Below, piece after piece: positions 12,001-24,000 of a stretch of 37,413 nt of DNA. Numbering within the stretch: the stretch's first letter is position 1; each line of letters starts with the position of its first letter. This DNA is from Azohydromonas lata NBRC 102462 (GTDB lineage Bacteria; Pseudomonadota; Gammaproteobacteria; Burkholderiales; Burkholderiaceae_C), in assembly GCF_001571085.1 (NCBI RefSeq), contig NZ_BCTC01000064.1:1-37413 (forward strand). The letters run 5' to 3'. A model generated the notes under the pieces. That model was given only the letters and a program-made list of their open reading frames with translations. It did not search any database and was not told where the DNA came from. A program made the translations under genes and the position numbers.

Positions 12001-15000
12001 GCCAATGCCGCGCCCAACCTGCGCTGGATCAGCGGCTTCACCAGCACCGGCGGCACCTACGACGTCGACGCTCTGGACTGGGGCGGCGTGGCCAAGCCCA
12101 CGGACGGCACCGCGTTCGAGAACCTCAGCGTCGCGCAGCGCTCTGCGGTGCTCAAGACGCTCGGCTACGTGGCCGTGCAGCGCGAGGTCTACGTCGACGC
12201 CAGCGGCGGCACCAAGCCCGTGCGCGACGGCTTCGTCGAAGGGGCAACCGGGGACTACACGGCCTCGACCAAGGAGTGGTGGGGCAGCGTGCAGCCGGCG
12301 GCACCCGGCTCGAAGTGGGCCGACCTGTCGGTGCAGCAGCAGGACTACGTGCTGTCCAAGCTGGGCTACCGCCGCTGGAATGGCACGGCCTACTACAACG
12401 CCAGCAAGCCGCAGGCGGAGCAGTACCGGCTGACCTTTGCCGTCTCCGGTGCCCAGTACCAGGGCACCGACATCACGTGGAGCCGCGTCGCGGTGCCCCA
12501 GGCCGGCACGCCCTTCGATCAGCTCACCGGCGACCAGCAGGAGCTGATCAAGGCCCAGACGGGCTTCCAGTTCGTGGCCGGCCCGGTGTACTACAACGCC
12601 TCCGCCGCGGCGGGAAGCCAGCTCGTGTCCTCCTTCACGCTGGACAGCTCCAAGCCGGGGTCTCCGGTGGTGCCGACCAAGCGCTGGATCGTCAGTGACG
12701 GCACGCACCGCTACCTGGTCTACGCCTACGACGCCGAGAACGACGGCATCATCGACGCGCTGCAGGTGCAGCAGCCGCACGAGCTCCTGGGCCAGCGCGG
12801 CGCTGGCTTCCTGCTCACCGGCAGCATCACCACGCTGCAAAACGACGGCGACTTCAAGATCGACGTGCACGATGACGCGCTCGTGGTGGGCGGCATCATC
12901 AATCTCATGGGCCAGGGTTCGGACCTGGAGATCAAGTCCGACCGTACCGTCTACTGGCAGGGCACGGCCGAGGTCCACGGCGACATCACGCTGCAGGGCC
13001 GCGGCTCGCAGCCCAGCGGTGCGCCGCTGGCGGGCACCAGCGTGTACGTGCACGAGGCCTCCACGCTGGCCACCGGCGAAGCCCGCAGCCACATCACCAT
13101 CATCGGTCGCGACGACGTCGAGCTGCACGGAGCGATCATCGCCGGCGGCGCGCGCGGCAGCTCCGGTGTCGTCTACAGCGGCGCGGACTCGACCGTGTCC
13201 GTCACGGCGGGCGAGCAGATCCTCGTCGACAACGCCATCACCGCCACCAAGTCCGTGACGCTCAGGACCACCACCGATCCGGGCGCCGACGACAACGGCA
13301 AGGGCGTGGTGCTGGGCACCGCCGCGGGCCTGACCGCCTACGGCTGGACCAGCGACGGCTCCGGCGGCCTGGTGCTCATCGACGCCCAGGGCAAGGTCGA
13401 GCTGGGCGGCATGGTGCTGTCCGGTGGCCAGGCCTCGCAGGCGTTCAACAGCGCCGGGCGCCTCACCAGCGAAACCATCCGCTGGTCGGGCGAAGACTCC
13501 ACCGTGCGCATCACCGCCACCGGCCAGGTGGCGCTGGGCGTCACCACCGTCGCCCTGGACGGCACCACCGTCGAGGTGGGCGCGCGCGTGCGCGCCAGCG
13601 CGCTGATCGACGTGCGCGGCGGCGCCGATGCGGACGGCATCGGCGTATACCTGCCCGGCGCGGCCGTGCTGGCGGTCCACAATGCCAATGGCGTGCTGCA
13701 GATAGACGCCGCCCAGGACGCGTGGCTGATGGGCCAGTTGGTGGCCGGCGGCGAAGTGGTGGACAGCTACGACGCCACGGGCTACTACCTCGGCAGCAGC
13801 GTCCGCAACTTCGATGGCGACTCGGCCATCCGCATCCGCGCCGACCGGCGCGTGAGCCTGGGGCGCGACCTGCTCGCGGGCAAGACCATAGACGTGCGCG
13901 GCGGCGCCAGCACCCGCGTGGCCACGGCCGCCGATCCCTGGGCCGACGAGGGCATGGTCGTCGGCGGCAACGTGCACCTGCGCACTTGGCGCGAGAACAG
14001 CACCATCACGCTGTCGGCGGCGGGCGACATGTCGGTGCTCACGCCGGCCTGGACCCAGGAGCTGGTGGCCGATGGCTTTGCCGAGTTCGCCGACGGCCAC
14101 CTCGGTGGCGCGGCCTCGCTGCGCCTGGAAGTCGAGATGGGCAGCACGGACTTGGGCGCCAACCTCACGGTGGCCGCGGGCGACCGCAGCGGCGGCAACC
14201 GCGGCTTGGCCTCGCTGCGCGATGACCTGCAAAAGGCCATCGACGCCACGGCGCTCAAGGACAAGGTCACCGTGCGCCTGGTGGACGGGCGCCTGATGTT
14301 CACCAGCAACTACGAGCTGCGCATCGCGCGCACCGCCACCGGCGGGGCGCAGCGCCTGGGCTTCACGCAAGTGGCCGACGCGGCCGCCACCACCGGCGCC
14401 ACCACGTCCTCGCGCGCCTGGGCCATTGACGCCAGCGAGCGGGGCTCGGTGGTCAACCTGGGCAAGGCCAGCGCCCCGGCGGGCACGATCACCATCGCCG
14501 GTGCCATCCGCGCCTACAGCGGCGTGAACATGTACGCCGGCACCAGCGCCGGCGGCAGCCTGGCGGTGGACTTCCAGACCACCAGCCTCATCGAGACGCT
14601 CAGCGGCTCCATGGTGCTCAACCCGGCCGGCAAGGTCACCATCGCGGGTGACTTCGTGGCGCATGGCGCCAACGCCAACATCATCATCAACGCCACGGGC
14701 ACGCTGGAGCTGCGCGGCCGCCTGACGGCGCAACACGACATCCTCATCAACGCCGGCACCAGCGCTGCCGCCGGTGAGGTCAGCCTGCGCACCTACAGCA
14801 CCGCCAACTTCACCAGCCTGGACGCTGGCGCGCGCATCGTGCTGTCCGGCGTCAACGACGTGCTGATCGGCAACACGATAGGCAAGGGCTCGGACTTGTC
14901 GCTGTTGCAGATCGAGTCCACCCAGGGCGACCTGCGCATCCTCACCGGCTCCGACGATGCGTCGGGCTGGCTGGAGACGGGCGCCTCCATCGTGCTCACG

Positions 15001-18000
15001 GGCAGGAACGTGGACATCGCCGGCGTGGTGCGCTCCAACCGCGCCACCGCGGCCACCTACGACTACGAGCTCTCCATCACCGCCAGCCAGGACGTGCGCT
15101 TGCACGGCTCCATCGGCCTCATGGGCTCGATGCAGGTCAACGCCGGTGACGACATCGTCGTCGAGGGCATGGTGCTCAGCGCCCAGGCCCCGGGGCAGTC
15201 GCTGCAGCTCAACGCGGGCGACGCCATCACGCTCGGTACGGCCACGGCGCAGGGCGGCGCGGTCGTCATGGAAGCCGACGCGCGGCTGGAGCTGCTGGCC
15301 AAGGGCGTGGTCACGGTCTACGAGAACGCCCAGCTCTACAGCGCGGGCCACGGCAGTGCCATCACCGTCAAGGGCGCGGCGGTCTACGCGCAGGGCGCGC
15401 TGCTCGCGGGCAAGGACCATCCGTTCTTCTACAACCCCGGCATCGAGGACATGCGCTGGGACGCGGCCCAGCCCGTCGTCGTCAGCGGCAAGGCTGCCAC
15501 GCTGAGCATCCAGTCGCAGGGCGAGCTGGTGCTGGGCAACATGGCCGACGGCTTCGGCGGCCAGCTCTACGCCACGGGCAGCATCGACCTGCGATCCGGC
15601 ACCGCGCAATCGGGCATGGGCTTCTCCATGACCGACCGCAGCGGCATCACCGTCGACGCCACCGGTGGCGGGCGCTGGGGCGAAGCGACCATCGACGCCG
15701 CGGGCTGGCATGTCGTGGCCGGGGCCCGATACACGGCCAAGATATTCAACGACACCTTCACCGTCACCGGCATTGCGGGCGACAGCATCGATGCGCTGCT
15801 CGACCGGCTGGTGCAGGCCATCAACGCGCCGCACACCTACGAAGCCAGGCGCGTGGGCGACGCCATCACCGTCGCCGGGGCGCAAGGCGCCCAGTTGGCG
15901 CAGGCCGTCACCACCAGCACGAGCGCGGCACAGTCCAGCGCCAGCGTGGGCACCGCCGTGGACGCCAGCGGCTGGCGCCTGGTGGCCGGCGCGCGTTACT
16001 CGATCGGCGTGGGCGGCAGCCGCTATACGCAGGTCGCGACCAGCGACGACACCCTTGCGACGCTGCTGGACCGCCTTGCATCGTCCATCAACGCTGCGAC
16101 GCCCAACGCCGCGCAGCGCCTGGGCAGCCTGCTCGTGGTCAGCGGCACGGCCGCGGTCACGGCCGAGACCGCCTTCACCGGCTACCTGGGCACGGCCGGC
16201 GTGACGCCGGCGCAGGGCGCTGGCGCGGCTTTCGTGGACACCACGGGCTGGGTGCCGGTGGCCGGCGCGGTCTACACCGTCAACGTCGGCGGCGTGGCCT
16301 ACAGCGTCACCGCCGGCAAGGGCACGCTGGCGGACCAGCTTGCAGCGGACCTGGCGAGCCAGATCAACGCCAGCACCACGTTGTCGGCCTCCAGCGCCGG
16401 CAACAAGCTCACGATCACCAACAAGAACGGCAGTGCCTACAGCGGCGCGCTGTCCGCAACGCAGGCCGGCAACACGGGCACGGCCAGCGTGGCCACGCGT
16501 GTCGATGCCACGAAGTGGCAGCTCGCAACGGGCGCCAGCTACAGCGTGACGGTGGGCAACCAGGCCTTCACGCAGGTGGCCCAGGCCGGCGACAGCCTGG
16601 GCACGCTGCTGGACCGCCTCACGGCGTCCCTCAACAGCTCCGGCGCCTACGCGGCACAGCGCAGCGGCACCGTCATCACGTTCAGCCGCACCGCGGCGGC
16701 CATCACCACCAGCGCCGTGTTCGACGGCGCGCTGGGCAACGCCGTCACGACGGCCGCGCAAGGCGCCACGGCAGCAACGCTCAACACCGCCGGCTGGGTG
16801 CCGGTGGCCGGAGCCACCTACAGCGTCACGCTGGCGGGCACCACGTACAGCGTCACCGCGGGCAAGGGCACCACGGCCGAGCTGCTGGCTCGCGAGCTCA
16901 CTCGCCAGATCGAGGCCAGCCCCACGCTGGCGGCCACGCGCGTGGGCACCATCGTGACCATCCGCCTGCAAAACGGCAGCGCCTTCACCGGGACCATGGC
17001 CACGGCGCAGAGCGCCGCACCGGGCTCGGCCCTGGTCACGGCCGCGGCATCCGATGCGCTGGCCGACGGCCGCATCACCATCGTCACCGACGGTGATCTG
17101 CTGGTGCGCGGCGCCATCACGGCGCTGGACGCGGGCAGCGACATCACGCTGCGCTCGCAATCGCTCATCGACGTGGGCGGCTTGGTGCGCGCAGCCGACA
17201 GCCTGACGCTGCGTGGCGGCATCGATTCCACGCATGTGGGCATCTACGTCCAGGAAGTCGTCGTCGAAAACGGCCAGTACAAGTCCGGCGGCACGCTGGA
17301 CACCAACGCCGGCGGCTCCATCGACCTCGAAGCGGTGGACGGCATCACCGTCACCGGCGTGGTGGGCCAGCGCGAGGTGCTGGGCGCCTCGCTGGGCCAG
17401 GCCAAGGTCAGCCAGATGCGCATCGTTTCCCTCGCGGGCGACGTCAACCTGATGCGCAACGTCAACCTGCGCGACGCGCTGACGGTGCAGGGCGGCAGCG
17501 TCAACCTGCTGTCGGGCAGCTATGTCTATGCCACCGGTGCAGGCTCGGAGCTGGTGCTCACCGCGCGCAAGTCGCTGCTGCTGTCCGGACGCGCCGATCT
17601 CGCGGGGCTGGACCCGGCCATCGCCAAGGCCGATGCCTTGCTGCACCTGATGGCGCCGAGCATGACCATCAGCGGCACGGTGCAGGTCACCGGCACCACG
17701 GGCCGCGCGCTGTTCGACGCCAGCGCCACGGTGCTCATCGACGGCACCGTGCTGTCCAACGGCGATGTCACCGTGCGCGCCGGCGTGGACCTGAGCCTGC
17801 CGCGTGCGACGCTGGAGTCCACCGCGCCCAAGCTCACGGGTGGCGACATCCTGGTCAAGAACCAGGGCCTCGTGGACGCAGCGGGCACCGTGACGCTGCA
17901 AGCCGGTGCCAACGTCACCGTGGACGCCAGCGCCAACGTCGCCAGCGTCACCACGGTGCTCAAGCCCAACTACACCACCACGGAGCAAAAGGTCCAGGTG

Positions 18001-21000
18001 GTGGTGGGCACGGTCAAGGTGGCCGCCGGTACGACGCTGGTGCCGCAGGTCTCCTATGTGGACACCTTGGTCACCGAGCAGACCGGCACCGAGCTCGTCA
18101 AGGTCGGCAGCCGCTACGAGACGATGGACGTCGAGCTCACGCAGCTCGGCTACTACAACGCACGGCTGAACAAGTTCGTCGAGGTGCTGGTCGAGGGCGT
18201 GGACTACGTCAATGACAGCCAGTCCTCCCGCAACGACGGCACCAAGCCGGTCGTGAACTGGTACAACGCCGGCGACGGCACGGCCGCCAACAAGGATCGC
18301 CACGTCACCGGCGACGACGTGCCGACCAGCGACTTCACCCAGGTCAATGCTGCGCGCAACAAGTACCTGAGCTTCACGCAGCTCACCGACGCGCAGCGCT
18401 GGGCCGTGCTCAACGCCACCGGCTACATGCCGATCTACCAGTTCGGCTACAGCAACTGGAAGCTCAACCAGACCATCAACGGCACGGCCAGCGTGCTCAG
18501 CGAGGGCCAGGTGGGCAGCGACGGCAAGACGGTGAAGCCGTCCTGGAAGAACAACGCCCAGAAGGTGTTCTGGGTGGACGTGGACGGCTGGCGCAACAAG
18601 TACATCGTCATGCCGCAGGGCGCGCAGGACGCCATCCTCAGCGTCACGACCAAGAGCCCGACGCAATACCTGTACAACGACACCACCAAGGACGGACAGA
18701 GCAACGGCACGTGGCTGACGCAGTACGACAAGGAGCAGCGCGAGGCGCAAGGCCAAACCTTCATCGCCGGTGAGCTTGCGGGCTCCTACGTCGAGAAGGC
18801 CGACGTCCTCTACACCCAGACCAAGTCGGCCTATACCGGCGCGGGTGACATCGAGGCCGTGGACTTCGACAACTCCGCGGGCATGTGGACGGCCAGCTAC
18901 AGCGCCAACGGCCAGCGCGTGTACACGCTGGCCAACGACACGGCCACGCCGGGCCTGAGCGCCATTCTCAACACGCAGTCCGCCAACGCCTACACGCTCT
19001 CCCAGAACCCGTACTGGACCTACAGCGGCTCCTCGTCCGTGACCCGCGACCTCTCGGGCACCACCGACAGCGGCAACCGCGCCACCAACTGGGTCACCGG
19101 CGTGTCCGACTATGTGGACTCGTTCCGCAACGCCAACACCACCGGCACGCTGGTGTGGAAGGCCACGCGCGACGCGGGCGTGCGCAACGTCGGCTACGCC
19201 ATGGGCTTCCAGAATTCCACGGACTGGGGTCCTGACCTCAGCCGCATGAACTGGGACATCAACCTCAGCGGCGACGCCTTCCACTTCGATGCCAAGTCCG
19301 GCTACTACAGCTACGTGGGCAACCACTGGAACGACGAGGCGTCCTCGCTGTTCGTGGGCATCAAGACCTACAAGATCGTCCTGTTCGAGCACGCCAACTA
19401 CGGCGGCCGCAGCGCCACCTACTACAGCACGGACTACTGGCTGGGCAGCTCCGGCGACATCGGCAACGACATCGTCAGCTCCGCCAAGCTCTACGGCAAC
19501 CGCTACGAGAACTTCCAGAACTACACCTACGGCTGGACCTCGCACGTCAACAACGTCTACGACCGGCGCGAGAAGCTGAGCTACAGCGTCTCCAAGCAGT
19601 CCGAGGACGTGTTTGACTACCGCCCCGTCTACAAGACCAGCGTCCAGAAGGTCAAGGTCGAGAAGCTGCAGACGGTCACGGTCTGGAAGGAAGTGCCGGT
19701 CTACGCGGAACAGACCCAGCTCGTCACCACGGTCACCTACGACGCCGTGGTCGCGCGCGGCGTGGGCAGCGGCGATTCGCTCAGCGCCGGCAACCTCGTG
19801 ATCGAGGCCGGCAGCAACGTGTCCGTCAGCGGCAAGCTGTCGGCGTCCGAGCAGATCTCCATCAGCGCCAAGTCGCAGTTGCTGCTCAGCGGCAACACCA
19901 CCAGCTTCACCAGCGACGGCATCACCACGACGGGCCAGGTCGACACGCGGCTGTCGGCCAACAGCATCAAGCTGGTGTCCGGCTCGGCCCTGAGCGTGGA
20001 TGACTCCGTGACGCTGCTGGGCACGCAGGTTTCCGGCCAGGACGCAGCCACCGCTTCGCTCAACGCGGGGCAGCAACTCAACCTGGGCGGCACCATCAAG
20101 GCGGCCAGCGGCGCCACGCTGGACACGGTGCTCGTCAGCTCCGACCGCAACATCACGCTCAGCGGCAGCGTCACGGCGCAGTCCGTCTCGGTCATGGCCG
20201 GCGCGGACGGCAGTCTCGGCGCCAACGCCTACACCAGCGGCACCAAGGCGCTGGACGGCAGCATCACCGCGGACCAGGACACGCAACTCGTGGCCACCAG
20301 CGGCGACTTGAAGCTCTCCGCAGGCAAGCTGGGCGGCAGCATCCGCATGGACCAGTCGGAGCTCAGCGCCGCCTCCGGCCTCGTGCAGCTCAGCGCCGCC
20401 AAGGGCTCGGTGACGCAGACCAAGCTCTCGTCCATCGATACCCACGGCACGGTCGGTACCGGCGACGACGAACAGGTCTCCGTCATCAGCGGCCTGGTCA
20501 CGGCCAGCCACCTCGTCGTCACCGCCGAGACCGGCATCGTGTTGCAGACGCTGGCCGGTACGGTCGACAAGCTCGTGCTCTCGGGCGCCGGCAGCATCGA
20601 GCTGGTCAACAAGTCCGCGATGACGCTGACGCTGGCGGAAGCCCGCGATGGCGCCATCCGTGTCAAGAACTACGGCGCCCTGGACGTCGTCGCAGCGCGC
20701 ACGCTGGGCACCAGCGACACCAACGACATCGAGCTGGCCACCTACCAAGTGGGTGGCTCGGCGTCGAACCTGACCGTGGGTGACCTGGTCGTGGGCTACG
20801 TCGCCGGCGGCACGCCGGTGGCCGGCGCCCGTGGCGACGTGGACCTCCACGCCGAAGGCGTCGTCTCGCAGCGCGCCTTCACCCGCATCGTGGCCGACAC
20901 GCTGACGCTGTTCGCCGCGTCGCAGGCCGCTTCCGCCGGCACGCAGCTCGTGGCGCTGGAGACCAACGCCAACACCGTGTCCCTGGTGACCCGCGGGGCC

Positions 21001-24000
21001 GGCGACGTGAGCCTCAAGCAAGGCACGCGCCGTCTGGAGCTCACGGGTACCGAGATCGCCAACGGCGACCTCACCGTCACGGCCGGCGGCGAGCTGCAGC
21101 TCACCCGCGTGAACCTGCTGTCCAACCTCGACGCCAACGACCTCATGGTCACCGCCGCGGGCGACATCCTGGTGGGCCATGCCTCGGCGGGCATCTACCT
21201 GGCCAGCGCCACCGAGGCGCCGGTGATCAACGGCGCCAAGGCGACGTCCGTCAGCTCGGCGGGCGACATCACCCTGGTCTCCACGGGCGGGCGCATCGTC
21301 GAATCCGTCAAGGACGGCACGGCCGCGGGTTATGCCACGGTGGCGCCCTCGCAGGCCGGCACGGCGTTGAGCATCGACGTTTCCGGCTGGAGCGTGGCCG
21401 CCGGCGCCGTCTACACCATCACCGTGGGCGGCACGGCGTTCAGCGTGACGGCCTCCGCCACGGACACGCTCGGCACCGTGGCCCGTGCCCTGGCCAAGGC
21501 CATCGACGACAGCGGCAGCTATGCCGCCAACATCGCCGGCACCACGCTCAGCGTGGCCCAGCAGGACGGCAGCCGCGTCACCGCGGCCGCCACGGCCAGT
21601 GCTTCCAACGGCAGCATCCAGGTCGAGCTGTCGACCGCGACGACGCCGCTGACCATCCGCACCGCCGGCGCCAGCGTGACGGCGGGCCAGGTCTATGGCA
21701 TCACCATCGGTGGCACGCTGTTCAGCTACACGGCCCAGGCGGGCGACAGCGCCACCAGCGTGGCGCAGGGACTGCGCGCGGCCATCGATGCCAGCGCCGA
21801 TTACGAGGCTGCCGGCACGGGCACCAGCATCACCGTCAACACCGCGGGCGGCGGGCGCGTGAGCGCACCGGTCACCGGCGGCGCACAAACCGTGCTGGTC
21901 GCCGCTTCGACGGCCGACACGGACCTGCAGATCCACGCGGGCGGCTGGAACCCCATCGCCGGCAAGGCCTACAGCGTCACCATCGGTGGCAGCACCTTCA
22001 GCGTCACCGCGAGCAGCGGCGACACCGCTGCGTCGCTGGCCCAGGCCATCGCCTCGGCCATCGATGCCGGCAGCGACTACGCGGCATCGCTCAGCGGCAC
22101 GGTCATCAGCGTCACGCGCGCAGACGGTACCCGCGTCACCGCCGCCGTCTCCACCGGCCCGGACTTCGGCGTGGACCTGGTGGCCGACCGCCTGACGCTG
22201 CGTGCCTGGAGCGGCATCGTCGGCCTGGACGTGGCCATCAACAGCCTGGATGCCGCCATCGACACCGCTTCCACGGTGGCCACGGCGGGCATCAGCGTGT
22301 CCGATGTGGACGGTGCGCTGGAGAAGTCCGTCGGCATGGACGTCGTCCGAGCCACCGTCACGAAGAGCGCCACGGCCAAGTCGCTGGCGCACGTGGTGGA
22401 CCTCTCGGCCCAGTCCACGCTGCGCGTGGGCGCCGACGGCCTGGTGCGCGGCGACATGCTGCGCCTGAGCAGCGCCACCGATTCCGTGGTGGTGGTCAAG
22501 CCCACCGATTGGAGCGTGGGCCTGCCCACGGCCAACAACTCGCTGGACTACAACGGCGGCGTGGCCTTCAGCGCCGCCAAGGACATCCAGCTCTACCAGT
22601 TCTTCAACGCCAGCGGCTGGATGGAGTACCGCGCGGCAGGGCAGTTCACGTTTGGCGTGCCGCAGATCGATGCCAACGGCAACGTGACCCGCGGCACCCT
22701 CACCGAGAAGCTGCCCAGCAGCCTCAGCGCCGACACGCTGATCCTGGACAGCGGTGCCTCGCTGACCATCACCGGCACGCTCACCGCGCGCGACCGCCTG
22801 GAGCTGGTCTCCGGTGCCGACGTGAACATCACGGGCGGCACCATCCAGGCCACGGCCGATGCCGTCGGCGGCAAGATCGGCACGGTGGTCATCAAGGCCA
22901 AGGGCGAGCGCCTGATCAACAAGGCCATCGCGGTCAACAGCGGCAACATCGTCAACCAGCCTTCGTCCACCAGCGTCAACGCACTGCGCACCGTCGACCT
23001 GGGCTCGGTGTCCATCGTGGCGGGCAACAGCTACGGCGTGTTGCTGGGCAGCGGCGACACCGCGCCGGTGGCGGTCTATACCGCCAGCGCCGGCGACACG
23101 GCGGCCGACGTCGCGGCGGCGCTGGCCGCGCGCATCGCGGCGCTGTCGGGCTACGCGGCCAGCGCCGCGGGCAAGGTGGTGAGCATCACGCAGGGCGCCG
23201 GCAAGACGGACCTCACGTTCTTCTCCACCACCACGCAGGCCTCGGGCTACATCCACATCCAGGCCAACGCGCTGCCGGCCAGCAACTTCGAGCTGCGTGC
23301 CAAGCACGACATCAGCGTCGACGTCAGCAGCGGCCTCACGCTCAGCGGCTTCGTCGGCGGCCTGAGCGGCTACACGGCGGCCGACAACGTTCGGCTCCAG
23401 GTGGGCGGTGTGCTCACCGTCGTCAGCGGCATCGTTCGCGCCGATACGGGCGTGATCACGGTGAATGCCGCGCAGGTCAATGCCGACGGGGCTTCCGTCT
23501 TCGTGGCAGACCACCTGGACGTGACGGCCGCCAGCGGCGTGCAGTTGAACACGCTGGTCAACAGCATCGCCGTCGCCTCCAGCGGCACCGGCAACGTGCT
23601 CATCAACGAGTCCGACGACCTGCTGGTCGACGCCGTCACCGCCTACGACGGGGCCATCACCATCAAGACCGGCCGCGACATGAGCGTGCGCGAGGTGCGC
23701 AACTTCGTCGACGCCAGCGGCAAGAACATCGAGCTGCGCGCCGGCGGCAACCTGTACGTCGACCTGGTCGAGGCCGCCGTGAATGCCGGCGCCCAGAAGC
23801 AGTACGGCAGCGTGGTCGTGGAGGCGGCCGGCACGGTCAAGGAGCTTGCGGCGCTGCAGCGCGACGCCAATGGCGTGCTCACCGGCGGGTCGGCCTTCGA
23901 CCAGTCCGCGGCCGACCTGTACGGCTACAACGTCAAGATCATCGCGCCCACCGTGCAGTCGGCCAAGCTGCTGTCGCAGGCCATGGACGAGGGCACGGGC

